This document shows positions 7,529 through 15,274 of a stretch of DNA of 36,784 nucleotides, piece by piece. This DNA is from JAVBMO01 sp031552355 (GTDB taxonomy: Bacteria; Bacteroidota; Bacteroidia; Bacteroidales; P3). The DNA lies in contig JAVBMO010000043.1 in NCBI GenBank assembly GCA_031552355.1, forward strand, positions 1 through 36,784, given 5' to 3'. Position 1 is the first letter of the stretch, and each line of letters starts with the position of its first letter. Made by a program: the position numbers and the translations under genes. The notes below the pieces were generated by a model. The model saw only the letters and a program-made list of their open reading frames with translations. It had not been told where the DNA came from and did not search any database.

Positions 7529-8845
7529 TTATTTTACCGGTGGAGCAGTGTAAATAATTTCCAGATGTGCGCCACTCGAAGCAAAATCGGAACCATTAAG
7601 AATGACCCTGCTTGCAGTATTTTTTTCAGCATAAGGAATCAGCAAAAAGCCCCAGTTTTCATAATTTCCATTCAACATATTTTGGATATGGCGCGTTAAA
7701 AGGATGCGGTAAGCTTTTTTGTCGCTGTCATAATAAGACATTACAATGCCGGAAGAAGAGTAAGAATCCAATACCGGTGCTATTTTCCCTTCGGCATTAT
7801 AGGCATAACAATAAACTCCCGGTTGGATATTGGCTTCGTCAATGTCGCCGGTAACAGGCAAAACCAAAACCGCTTGATTTATGGCATAAGGTTTGTTTCT
7901 ACCCCAAGAAATCAAATCGGGGAAATTTACTTTTATCCGTGTGCCCAAAAGGTTTTCCAAATAAATTTTGGAATTTCCCGGAATGTCTTGCGTTTTTATA
8001 TTTGCCAAAGCAGTTCCTGAATAATCGTGAGTAAAATTTGAAAAGCGGACCAAGCTTGTATCAACTACATAACGTGTTTTTTGACGTGCACCTTCGGCAT
8101 CTTTGTAGAAAAGTGTTAAACCGCTATTGGCAGAGTTCAGATTGAAATATCCCATTTTGTTACCGGCTTCGTCCGATTGTTTTACACGGATATGCAAACC
8201 TTTGAGGGTGTTGATAAAATCCTCATTGCTACTCCAATTGGTTTTGGCAATATAATCTCTAAAGGCTTCCGGCATAGGAATGCGGATTTGTGCACTTTCG
8301 GTATTACCGTCGATAGTCAGAGATTTTGTCGGATTGAAAGCTACATTTCCATCCCACAAAGGACTGCTTTCATTAAAAGAAACCACATCGTCAGGTTTGT
8401 AGTTTTTGTCTTTGTCTAAATTATCTGACAATTGGTAAACTTGTATGTGTATTTGACCGGAACTGTTGGTATCGTAGGTTTTGGGGAAATACCCGGCAAA
8501 AGCCAAACTTAAAATCAAAGAATCGAAAGATTGGGCGCCGGAAAGATCCGGTTTTTTCTGATTTTCGAATTGAATTTGAGTAAACACGCTGGCATTCACA
8601 CTTCCAAAATGATTATCTTTGTAGTAACCAATAACAACAGTCGATAATTTTTGGGTATAGCTCGAATCTGCATAAACCGTAGAAATATCAACTTTGGCGG
8701 AATCGTACCGATGCCCGTTGATTATGGTATTAGGGTCTTGCAATTGAATACCTGTTTCGCTTTCCTCTCGAACACAGGAAAAAATAATAACCGGTAAAAA
8801 GAGGAACGGAATGATTTTGAGAATATTCTTCATATTTTTTGACAT
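7529..8845 (-). CDS. DUF4270 family lipoprotein
   Basis: This 438-residue protein has a lipoprotein signal peptide with lipobox (PVIIFSC, Cys24). It is followed by the YDSAKVDISTVYADS and GYYKDNHFGSVNASVFTQI regions that characterise DUF4270, a Bacteroidota outer-surface lipoprotein family of unknown function. Two starts are possible, ATG 8845 and ATG 8833; both leave an intact signal. It lies 111 bases downstream of the half-size glycogen-synthase-like gene. From memory this pairing recurs in Bacteroidota and suggests a link with cell-surface or storage polysaccharide, but no enzymatic motif is visible. A membrane-anchored role at the outer membrane is the safest reading. Confidence 0.85.
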   Translation of the reverse strand: MSKNMKNILKIIPFLFLPVIIFSCVREESETGIQLQDPNTIINGHRYDSAKVDISTVYADSSYTQKLSTVVIGYYKDNHFGSVNASVFTQIQFENQKKPDLSGAQSFDSLILSLAFAGYFPKTYDTNSSGQIHIQVYQLSDNLDKDKNYKPDDVVSFNESSPLWDGNVAFNPTKSLTIDGNTESAQIRIPMPEAFRDYIAKTNWSSNEDFINTLKGLHIRVKQSDEAGNKMGYFNLNSANSGLTLFYKDAEGARQKTRYVVDTSLVRFSNFTHDYSGTALANIKTQDIPGNSKIYLENLLGTRIKVNFPDLISWGRNKPYAINQAVLVLPVTGDIDEANIQPGVYCYAYNAEGKIAPVLDSYSSSGIVMSYYDSDKKAYRILLTRHIQNMLNGNYENWGFLLIPYAEKNTASRVILNGSDFASSGAHLEIIYTAPPVK

Positions 8846-8956
8846 AAAACTTTTGACAAAACGGTATTTTGTTCAGCTTATTGCATTTTTTATTTCAGAA
8901 AATCAAGAATTCAAAAAGCATTGGTTAGAATTTGGATTCCTCTTATCTGTTCTGAA

Positions 8957-9772
8957 TTAATCTATATTGACAAGGAAAGTGTCGTAAAAAGCATTGATAG
9001 CCTCTGTGAGAGCCATAGGGTCTGCAATGTATTCCACAATAGGCTTTTTGTTTTCCTTTGCGTATTCTATCAATTCTGGATTCACATTAGGTGAAGCCAA
9101 AACCACACCAGCGGAATAATCAATAGCGGCCTTCATGGAATTAATGTAGTTGGGTTCCTTGTGGTTGCGCAAATCTTTTGGTGTTGCGCCGTCCAACCTC
9201 AATTTTTTTTCCAAAATCGGGCTCAAAGGCTCTGAAAAATCTTCGTCGAAAAGCGAAACAATGACTTTTGCATTGGTAAACAAAGGATTGTCTTTGTAAA
9301 CGCGTTTAATATAAAAAGGCAACATGCAGGAAATCCAGCCGTTGCAATGTACTAAGTGGGGTTGCCAACCTAATTTGGTTACTGTTTCCAAAGTGCCTTT
9401 GGCAAAGAAAATTGCGCGTTCGTCGTTGTCTTCAAAGAAATCTCCGTTTTTGTCCCTTAATAAGTATTTTCTTTGGAAAAAATCTTCATTATCAATAAAA
9501 TACACCTGCATTCTTGCAGATTGGATAGAGGCTACTTTAATAATCAATTGTCTGTCAAGATTGTTGATTATCAGGTTCATTCCTGAAAGGCGGATTACTT
9601 CGTGTAACTGGTTTTTTCGTTCGTTGATGCATCCAAAACGCGGCATAAAATTGCGTATTTCTCTACCTTTTTCTTGAATGCTTTGAGGAAATTGTCTGCA
9701 AAAATCAGCCAATGGGCTTTCTATGTAGGGGAAAATTTCCTGATTTACAAAAAGAATTCTACCTTTAGCCAT
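8957..9772 (-). CDS. Half-size glycogen/starch synthase-like protein (GT5 N-terminal domain only)
   Basis: The 271-residue protein matches only the N-terminal Rossmann domain of GT5 glycogen synthases: GRILFVNQEIFPY at the start, IRNFMPRFG, and WQPHLVHCNGW corresponding to the PDIVHxHDWH region. The C-terminal GT-B domain is absent. The ADP-glucose-binding KxGGL segment near the N-terminus is replaced by ESPLAD. This short form is usual in Bacteroidota but is unlikely to be a glycogen synthase by itself. I start at ATG 9772. An in-frame TTG at 9802 lies inside the -7 promoter element and cannot be the start. It is the first gene of the run that continues with the DUF4270 lipoprotein and MORN protein. 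The biological role is unknown. Confidence 0.8.
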   Translation of the reverse strand: MAKGRILFVNQEIFPYIESPLADFCRQFPQSIQEKGREIRNFMPRFGCINERKNQLHEVIRLSGMNLIINNLDRQLIIKVASIQSARMQVYFIDNEDFFQRKYLLRDKNGDFFEDNDERAIFFAKGTLETVTKLGWQPHLVHCNGWISCMLPFYIKRVYKDNPLFTNAKVIVSLFDEDFSEPLSPILEKKLRLDGATPKDLRNHKEPNYINSMKAAIDYSAGVVLASPNVNPELIEYAKENKKPIVEYIADPMALTEAINAFYDTFLVNID

Positions 9773-9798
9773 ATCTCTTAAGTGGTATTTAATTTTTT

Positions 9799-9807
9799 GC
9801 AAAGGTA
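9799..9807 (-). promoter_or_regulatory. -7 promoter element (TACCTTTGC) for the half-GT5/DUF4270 gene run
   Basis: On the minus strand this is TACCTTTGC, a full match to the Bacteroidota TAnnTTTG box, 27 bases upstream of the ATG at 9772. The -33 region is not clear. It is the only good promoter seen upstream of the five or six genes that follow, so it may drive them all. Confidence 0.6.
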
Positions 9808-10168
9808 CGAAAATTTAAGCACATAGGGAAATTTCTTGAAAAGGCTTTTCCATAAAGATATGTACGAAGTTTGAACCTAAATAAATTAGATACTGTTTAA
9901 ATTGGAAAAGCTACCATTTTGACAAGTAATTTTTCTTTTTTTGAAAATTTCTGACAGGATTTCAGGTTTTTCAGGTTTTTTTCTTGAATCTTGATTTCAT
10001 CTTTTCGATTTACAGGATTTTTATTTTTGCCAAAGGCAAAAACCTCTGTGATTCTCTCCAGCTACTTAATTCAAAATTCAGAATTCAAAATTTCTCAGTG
10101 GCTCTCTGTGTAAAATTAAACAAAGGAAAATCATGTAAATCAAACAAGTCTAAAATTCAAACAGTTAC
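9808..10168. other. Gene-free AT-rich spacer with short repeats
   Basis: About 360 bases without a convincing gene lie between the half-GT5 promoter and the Omp85 stop. It contains a 9-base tandem duplication (ttcaggttt at 9961-9969 and 9970-9978), an 8-bp hairpin tttttgcc/ggcaaaaa (10024-10031 with 10035-10042), and two 11-base direct repeats aattcaaaatt (10068-10078, 10082-10092). Phrases such as tttacaggattttta and ctctctgtgtaaaatt resemble interspersed spacer sequence seen in many Bacteroidota genomes (from memory, unchecked). Confidence 0.5.
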
Positions 10169-11353
10169 TTAATCTCTGAACCAGGCATTTCCAAAGACTA
10201 CGTAAAAGCCCCAACTGTCGGGCCCAAAACCAAAGTCAAGTCCCATTTGCAGGTTGAATTTCCTTGCCAAAAGATAACGAATTCCGGCGCCATAGTTATA
10301 AAGCCATTCAGAAGACCCGAAATCGGAATATTCGTCATAGGCTTTAGCAACACCGGCAAATGCCACAGCAGACCAACGTTTGTAAAAAGTGAACCGTTGT
10401 TCGGTTTCAGCCACATTGATTACATTTCCCTGATAGCGTTCGGTAGGAATTCCCCGTAAGTTTACATACGGAAGCAGGTAAAAAGGTGCATCGTCAAACA
10501 TTTGCTGCCATTGCAAACGATAACCCGATACCCAAAAATCAACAGGATTAAAATATCCAAAACCTTCCACCGAAGCCTGTATATAGTTGAAATCGCTGCC
10601 AATTGCCTCATTTGCCCAATCGACTTGGGCATCGACTTTGAAACCGGTTCTAGGTGAAAAAATATTATCCCGCGAATCGAAAGACAAAGCGGGGCTTAAC
10701 CGGCTATTGTAATTTTTTGTCTCTATTTTTTCATACAAACGATTGAAAATCGGATACGGAGAGGTGTCGTTATGGCTCAATCCTACATCTGTGTAGGAAA
10801 AAATGTATTTCAATCCACCTGTAAAGTAACTCAAAAATTCTTTTCTCAAATAAATATAAAGGGGAACTGTTTTGAAGTTAAAAGTCTGACTTACATCTTT
10901 TCCCAATTCGGGGAAATTCTTGTAAAAATCCATATTCATATCAGCGTAGGCAGTACCAAACGTATATCGCAAACCGATTTTATCCCATTCGCCCATATAA
11001 CCTGCACCTATAGCCCAAGATTTGTTGGCAGTGTACATGCCCATCACTCCATAAACCGTAGGAATCATAGGCGCTCCTTTTGCCCGATTGATTTTGGGTG
11101 GTTTGGGTTGTATGAAAACAGCGCCCAAACCACCGCCAATTCCACCCAATGCCGGTTCGGTTATCAGGCTTGGGATTGGAATAAACCCATGAGCATTGAT
11201 CAAAAAATCACTCATGTCAAATTGCCCATCTAGACTATCTTTAAACGATATTTTCTTTTTTTTTGTCTCTTGGGCAAATGAATTTAAAAAAGTAAAAGAA
11301 AAAAGAAGTAACAAAAAAACTGCATAATATCCGAGAGGTATTGAATTTTTCAT
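10169..11353 (-). CDS. Omp85-type outer-membrane beta-barrel without POTRA domains
   Basis: Starting at ATG 11353 the protein has 394 residues and a clean signal peptide ending at NSFAQ. An in-frame ATG at 11401 would add 16 residues before the signal and is less likely. After a short linker the chain is a beta-barrel of the bacterial surface antigen (Omp85/BamA-TamA) type. A glycine-rich ALGGIGGGLGAVF entry strand is followed by amphipathic strands, SFDSRDNIFSPRTG (the conserved DxRDNxxxPxxG barrel motif) and RYLLARKFNLQMGLDFGFG near the end. No POTRA domains precede the barrel, so it is a minimal Omp85 homologue. It is divergent from the TonB receptor gene. Substrate unknown. Confidence 0.82.
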   Translation of the reverse strand: MKNSIPLGYYAVFLLLLFSFTFLNSFAQETKKKKISFKDSLDGQFDMSDFLINAHGFIPIPSLITEPALGGIGGGLGAVFIQPKPPKINRAKGAPMIPTVYGVMGMYTANKSWAIGAGYMGEWDKIGLRYTFGTAYADMNMDFYKNFPELGKDVSQTFNFKTVPLYIYLRKEFLSYFTGGLKYIFSYTDVGLSHNDTSPYPIFNRLYEKIETKNYNSRLSPALSFDSRDNIFSPRTGFKVDAQVDWANEAIGSDFNYIQASVEGFGYFNPVDFWVSGYRLQWQQMFDDAPFYLLPYVNLRGIPTERYQGNVINVAETEQRFTFYKRWSAVAFAGVAKAYDEYSDFGSSEWLYNYGAGIRYLLARKFNLQMGLDFGFGPDSWGFYVVFGNAWFRD

Positions 11354-11464
11354 AGTAGCCAATTTTTCAACTAAAATCTTTATAACAAAACAACAAAACA
11401 TACAATAGAAAGTTCACCTATATCAGGTTTTTAAATAAAGTATGAAAATCCTGAAAAAATGGCA

Positions 11465-11472
11465 CAAATGTA
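11465..11472 (-). promoter_or_regulatory. Candidate -7 element (TACATTTG) for the Omp85 gene
   Basis: It reads TACATTTG on the minus strand, ~110 bases upstream of the chosen Omp85 start. No convincing -33 TTG is at the standard distance. It is close to a plus-strand candidate at 11497-11504, as expected between divergent genes. Confidence 0.35.
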
Positions 11473-11496
11473 TCTATAGGGCATCTTTAAAATATG

Positions 11497-11504
11497 TATT
11501 TTTG
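11497..11504 (+). promoter_or_regulatory. Candidate -7 element (TATTTTTG) for the TonB-dependent receptor
   Basis: TATTTTTG fits TAnnTTTG and lies ~70 bases before the receptor start. There is no clear -33 TTG, so this is a weak call that rests on position and the consensus half-site. Confidence 0.35.
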
Positions 11505-11571
11505 TCTTCTAAAAGAGTGTGGGTTTTGTCTTGAAAACGGAAGAAATTTAATCACTTAGGTGGATTTTGAG

Positions 11572-13824
11572 ATGTCGATGAGAGTGAAGAATTGTAAAAA
11601 TATTATCATTTTGTTGTTACTCCTTGGCGGAATGTTTGCAAATGCCCAAAACAAACTGTCGGGGACGGTTTTTGAATTGGGCGAAAAGGGCAACAAATCA
11701 CCGCTTCCTTATGCAAATGTTCAGTGGTTGGGTACAACAAAAAGTGTTGCTACAAAAGAAAATGGTACGTTTTCAATAGAGATACCTTCATCAGAAAAAG
11801 ATTTAAAGCTGGTGGTAAGTTCCATGGGCTACCAAACGGACACGCTTTCGATAGAGGAAAATCAAAGTTTTATTGAGGTTTTATTGTCGGTCAAGGTTAC
11901 AACGCTCAGCAATGTGGATATTGTTGAAAAACAAGATGCATCGTATATTTCTCGCCTGAATCCGGTAAAAACCGAAGTGATTACAACCGACGGTTTATGT
12001 CGTTTGGCTTGTTGCAATTTGGCCGAAAGTTTTGAAAATTCCGCCACAGTCGATGTCGGCTATTCCGATGCCATTTCGGGCGCGCGACAAATTCAAATGC
12101 TGGGGCTTACGGGTGTTTACAGCCAACTTTTGCTCGAAAATATTCCTTTCATCAAAGGTTTGTCTGCGCCTTTCGGGCTGGGCTATGTGCCGGGAAGTTT
12201 TATGGAATCCATCCAGATTTCCAAAGGTGTTTCTTCGGTTATCAATGGCTACGAAACCATGACCGGACAAATCAATATTGAATATAAAAAGCCCAAAACG
12301 TCTGACCCTTTTTTTCTAAATGCCTATTTGAACAGCGACCTGAAAGGAGAAGTCAATGCTTTGTCGGCTTACGAGTTTAATGATAAACTAAGTACTATGT
12401 CGTTTTTGCATGGTTCGTATTCGGGCAGGGAACTCGACCATGTGGGGCACGACAATTTTATGGACATGCCCAAATCGTGGCAAATTAATTTTGTAAACCG
12501 TTGGGATTATGAAAATGAAAATTACCGTAACATCAGCCTTTTGAATTATGTAACCGAACACAAAACCGGAGGACAAATGGGTTTTGAACGGAATCTAAGA
12601 ACGTACGACACCACAGGGCTTTATGGTATTGGCGTGGACAACCAACGCTTGCAGATATTTACTAAAAATGGTTATCTGTTGGACAATAAAAGCAGCGTAG
12701 CCTTGCAGCTTTCGGGCGTCTATTTTGAACAAAAAGCTTTTTATGGGCTAAACGATTACAAAGGAAACGAAGCCGACCTCTATGCAAACCTTTTGTATGA
12801 AAACAGTTTCAGCCCAAAACACAAACTGACAACGGGATTTAGTTTTCAGTGGACACACAGCAGGGAAAATTACGACAGTGAAAACATTTACACTTTGTTG
12901 AATATTTCTTTGAATCAAACCGAAATTTTGCCCGGAGTTTTTGCGCAATATACGTTTAGCTTGGATGAAAAATTATCTTTAATTGCCGGATTCAGATACG
13001 ATTACAATACATTTTTCCGGAAATCGGTGCTAACACCGCGATTGAATTTGAAATGGAGTGTGTTTGAAAAAACCACTTTGCGGGCTTCGGCAGGAAAAGG
13101 TTCCAGAACGGCTTATATTTTTGCCGAAAACTTTGGATTGATGGCCAGTTCCCGCCAATTTGTTATCCAACCGGATTTGAATCTTTTTGAAGAAGCGTGG
13201 AATTATGGTTTTAATATTGTTCAGGAAATTCCGTTTTTCGGGAAAAGGAAAGCGGTGTTTACTTTCGATGCCTATCGCACAGATTTTATACATGAAGTAA
13301 ACCTGAATTTGGACAGAAGCGCCCACCAAGCCATTTTTTCCAATTTGGATGGAAAATCGTATTCCAACAGCTTGCAAGCCGATTTGAAAATAGAAGTTTT
13401 GAAAGGCTTCAATGTAACATTGGCAGGCCGTTACAATGATGTAAAAACTACCATCGACGGAAATTTGATGGACAAACCGTATATCAGTAAGTGGAAAGGC
13501 TTGTTGGTATTGTCTTATGCCACCAAATACAACAAATGGATTTTTGACCTTACCACCCAATTAAATGGTTCCTGCCGTTTGCCTAACACCAATGGCGCAA
13601 GAGAAGAATATACCAAGCCGTATGTATTCATGTTGGGACAAATTACCCGCAAATTCAAATCTATCGACATTTATGCCGGATGTGAAAATATTACCGGTTT
13701 TGTACAAACGGATCCCATCATAGCAGCCGACAGGCCTTTCAGCCAAGATTTCGATGCTTCGGTTATCTACGCTCCTATGATGTCGCGCTTGTTTTACGCA
13801 GGATTGCGATGGACAATAAAATGA
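11572..13824 (+). CDS. TonB-dependent outer-membrane receptor with carboxypeptidase-like N-domain
   Basis: The protein is about 750 residues. It has a signal peptide ending at MFANAQ, a CarboxypepD-regulatory-like domain (about residues 30-115), a plug domain, and a 22-strand-type barrel ending with alternating hydrophobic residues (LFYAGLRWTIK). It takes up a ligand through the outer membrane powered by TonB. The plug begins with an unusual cysteine cluster (LCRLACCNLAESFE), followed by VDVGYSDAISGARQIQMLG. The frame opens with GTG at 11560, but ATG 11572 or ATG 11578 directly before the signal is more plausible. No SusD partner is adjacent, so a glycan-uptake role is not indicated. Receptors with this CCN motif are, as I recall, often near metal-handling genes, but none is visible here. 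Confidence 0.9.
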   Translation: MSMRVKNCKNIIILLLLLGGMFANAQNKLSGTVFELGEKGNKSPLPYANVQWLGTTKSVATKENGTFSIEIPSSEKDLKLVVSSMGYQTDTLSIEENQSFIEVLLSVKVTTLSNVDIVEKQDASYISRLNPVKTEVITTDGLCRLACCNLAESFENSATVDVGYSDAISGARQIQMLGLTGVYSQLLLENIPFIKGLSAPFGLGYVPGSFMESIQISKGVSSVINGYETMTGQINIEYKKPKTSDPFFLNAYLNSDLKGEVNALSAYEFNDKLSTMSFLHGSYSGRELDHVGHDNFMDMPKSWQINFVNRWDYENENYRNISLLNYVTEHKTGGQMGFERNLRTYDTTGLYGIGVDNQRLQIFTKNGYLLDNKSSVALQLSGVYFEQKAFYGLNDYKGNEADLYANLLYENSFSPKHKLTTGFSFQWTHSRENYDSENIYTLLNISLNQTEILPGVFAQYTFSLDEKLSLIAGFRYDYNTFFRKSVLTPRLNLKWSVFEKTTLRASAGKGSRTAYIFAENFGLMASSRQFVIQPDLNLFEEAWNYGFNIVQEIPFFGKRKAVFTFDAYRTDFIHEVNLNLDRSAHQAIFSNLDGKSYSNSLQADLKIEVLKGFNVTLAGRYNDVKTTIDGNLMDKPYISKWKGLLVLSYATKYNKWIFDLTTQLNGSCRLPNTNGAREEYTKPYVFMLGQITRKFKSIDIYAGCENITGFVQTDPIIAADRPFSQDFDASVIYAPMMSRLFYAGLRWTIK

Positions 13825-13845
13825 CAGTTAAAAAAATAAGGGATT

Positions 13846-14559
13846 TTAATTCCCAATTCCCAACAAATCTCTAACAACAACCGAAGCGCAGCAGCAGCCG
13901 AAAATCGGCGGCATGTAGGATATCGTGCCTATGGTGCTTCGTTTGTTTGTCGATCGCTCTTCTATCATGGCATGTTCGGGAGTTTTTTCCGGAGAATACA
14001 CCACTTTGAAACCTTTGTGAATGCCCAAACGGTGCAAACGTTTGCGAACCACAGATCCCAACGGGCAACCAAAAGATTTTTCCACCTTGTCTATACGTAC
14101 TTGTGTAGGATCAAATTTTCCGCCACTGCCAAAAGAACTTACCAACTTTAGATTGTTTTGCACGCAATGAAAAATCAAAGCGACTTTAGGCGATAATGTA
14201 TCAATGGCATCGACTACATAATCATAAGCATGCAGGTTTACCACTTCAGGAATTTCCTCTTCGGTAATATAATGATCAATTACTTCTATTTCACATTTTG
14301 GGTTAATATCCCTGCAACGTTTTTCCCACTCATGGGCTTTTAATTCTCCGTCGTTGGCACACAAGGCAATCAATTGTCTATTGCGGTTCGATTGATGAAT
14401 GGTGTCGCCATCCACTAAAGTCAATTTTCCTATACCGGCTCTGCAAAGCTGTTCCACGACATAACCGCCAACGCCTCCCAAACCCATAATTAATACATGT
14501 GCCGATTGAAGTTTCTTTAATCCTTCGGTAGTTACCAATAATTCTGTTCTGCTAAACAC
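13846..14559 (-). CDS. tcdA: ThiF/E1-like protein, probable tRNA threonylcarbamoyladenosine dehydratase
   Basis: TcdA (CsdL/YgdL) uses ATP to cyclise the t6A modification at position 37 of tRNAs to ct6A. The sequence has the E1-like nucleotide-binding motif GLGGVGG (residues 26-32), TLVDGD, the NRNRQ arginine motif, VDAIDTLSPK and the GSGGKFDPT segment typical of this family. The frame extends to ATG 14634, but that adds 25 hydrophobic residues that overlap the tatD gene by 41 bases. The family begins with a segment like FSRTELL, so GTG 14559 is the better start, giving 237 residues and a 34-base gap to tatD. The CCC motif near the C-terminus (IFGCCCASVV) resembles the C-terminal region of relatives. 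It is last in the minus-strand envelope cluster. Confidence 0.85.
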   Translation of the reverse strand: MFSRTELLVTTEGLKKLQSAHVLIMGLGGVGGYVVEQLCRAGIGKLTLVDGDTIHQSNRNRQLIALCANDGELKAHEWEKRCRDINPKCEIEVIDHYITEEEIPEVVNLHAYDYVVDAIDTLSPKVALIFHCVQNNLKLVSSFGSGGKFDPTQVRIDKVEKSFGCPLGSVVRKRLHRLGIHKGFKVVYSPEKTPEHAMIEERSTNKRSTIGTISYMPPIFGCCCASVVVRDLLGIGN

Positions 14560-14593
14560 GTGATAATAATTAACAATTAATAACAAATAGAAA

Positions 14594-15274
14594 TTAATGC
14601 TGAAATGTATTGATAAAATTTTGATACATTTCATTTCTCAATTGCGCAATGTCGCAATTTCTAAAATAGGTAGCCTTGCTATAAACCTCTTCTATTCCGG
14701 CCGCACAATCATCAGTTTCTAGAAAAAAGTCCGAAGGTTTAAGCTCTTTGATAACCGTACTTGCATTCGACAATTCATTAAGTAATGCTTTTCCAAACGA
14801 AAGTTTTACCCCTGCCCGCAAAAGTTGGGATGCTATTTCAGGCTTGTTATTGAACCCATGCACAATCCATGTCATTTTGGGTTGCATTTGTTTTTTCATT
14901 TCCAGCATTTCATTAAAAGCCTTTACGCAATGTATAATCAATGGTTTTTGAACTTTTTCGGACAGTAAAATATGCCACTTAAAGATTTCCTGTTGATAAT
15001 CAGATGACGAAGCGCACAATTTGTCCAGTCCTGTTTCGCCAATAGCTACCACACGATTGTCGGTTGCCAAAAGTTCTATCTTATGCAAAGTTGTCTCTGC
15101 CCGTTCTTTCATCAAATGCCACGGATGCCAACCTATGGAAAACATGTTTACATGCTCAATATCCTGCATATTTTGGTTTGGGAGCAAAGAAAATACGGCA
15201 TTTGCATTTTTCTCTGTATGTGTGTGTATATCTATAAATGGTATTGTTTCCACTTTTTTATCCTGCTTTAGCAT
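14594..15274 (-). CDS. TatD family metal-dependent hydrolase
   Basis: This is a 226-residue TIM-barrel hydrolase of the TatD type (3'-5' DNA exonuclease/deacylase-like). Visible metal-site motifs are DIHTHT (residues 15-20), GETGLD with the bridging Glu, LIIHC, WIVHGF and a terminal FLETDDC. It is ~30 residues shorter than E. coli TatD, with loops trimmed, as is usual for Bacteroidota versions. The gene overlaps the upstream glycosyltransferase by 17 bases, which supports translational coupling, and precedes tcdA. The true substrate of this group is not settled. Confidence 0.88.
   Translation of the reverse strand: MLKQDKKVETIPFIDIHTHTEKNANAVFSLLPNQNMQDIEHVNMFSIGWHPWHLMKERAETTLHKIELLATDNRVVAIGETGLDKLCASSSDYQQEIFKWHILLSEKVQKPLIIHCVKAFNEMLEMKKQMQPKMTWIVHGFNNKPEIASQLLRAGVKLSFGKALLNELSNASTVIKELKPSDFFLETDDCAAGIEEVYSKATYFRNCDIAQLRNEMYQNFINTFQH

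Noticed and set aside
9961..10092. Possible CRISPR-like repeats
   Set aside because: Only two copies each of short unrelated repeats, no regular spacers and no cas genes.
9984..10172. Plus-strand open frame of 62 codons in the spacer
   Set aside because: It spans the short repeats, has no family resemblance and no promoter, and runs into the convergent Omp85 gene. Chance open frame.
10772..11233. Antisense frame (153 codons) within the Omp85 gene
   Set aside because: Opposite-strand shadow of the barrel-coding sequence; no family signature.
13030..13560. Long antisense frame (176 codons) within the TonB receptor gene
   Set aside because: It is a shadow of the strongly coding plus-strand receptor, with no recognisable domain or start context.
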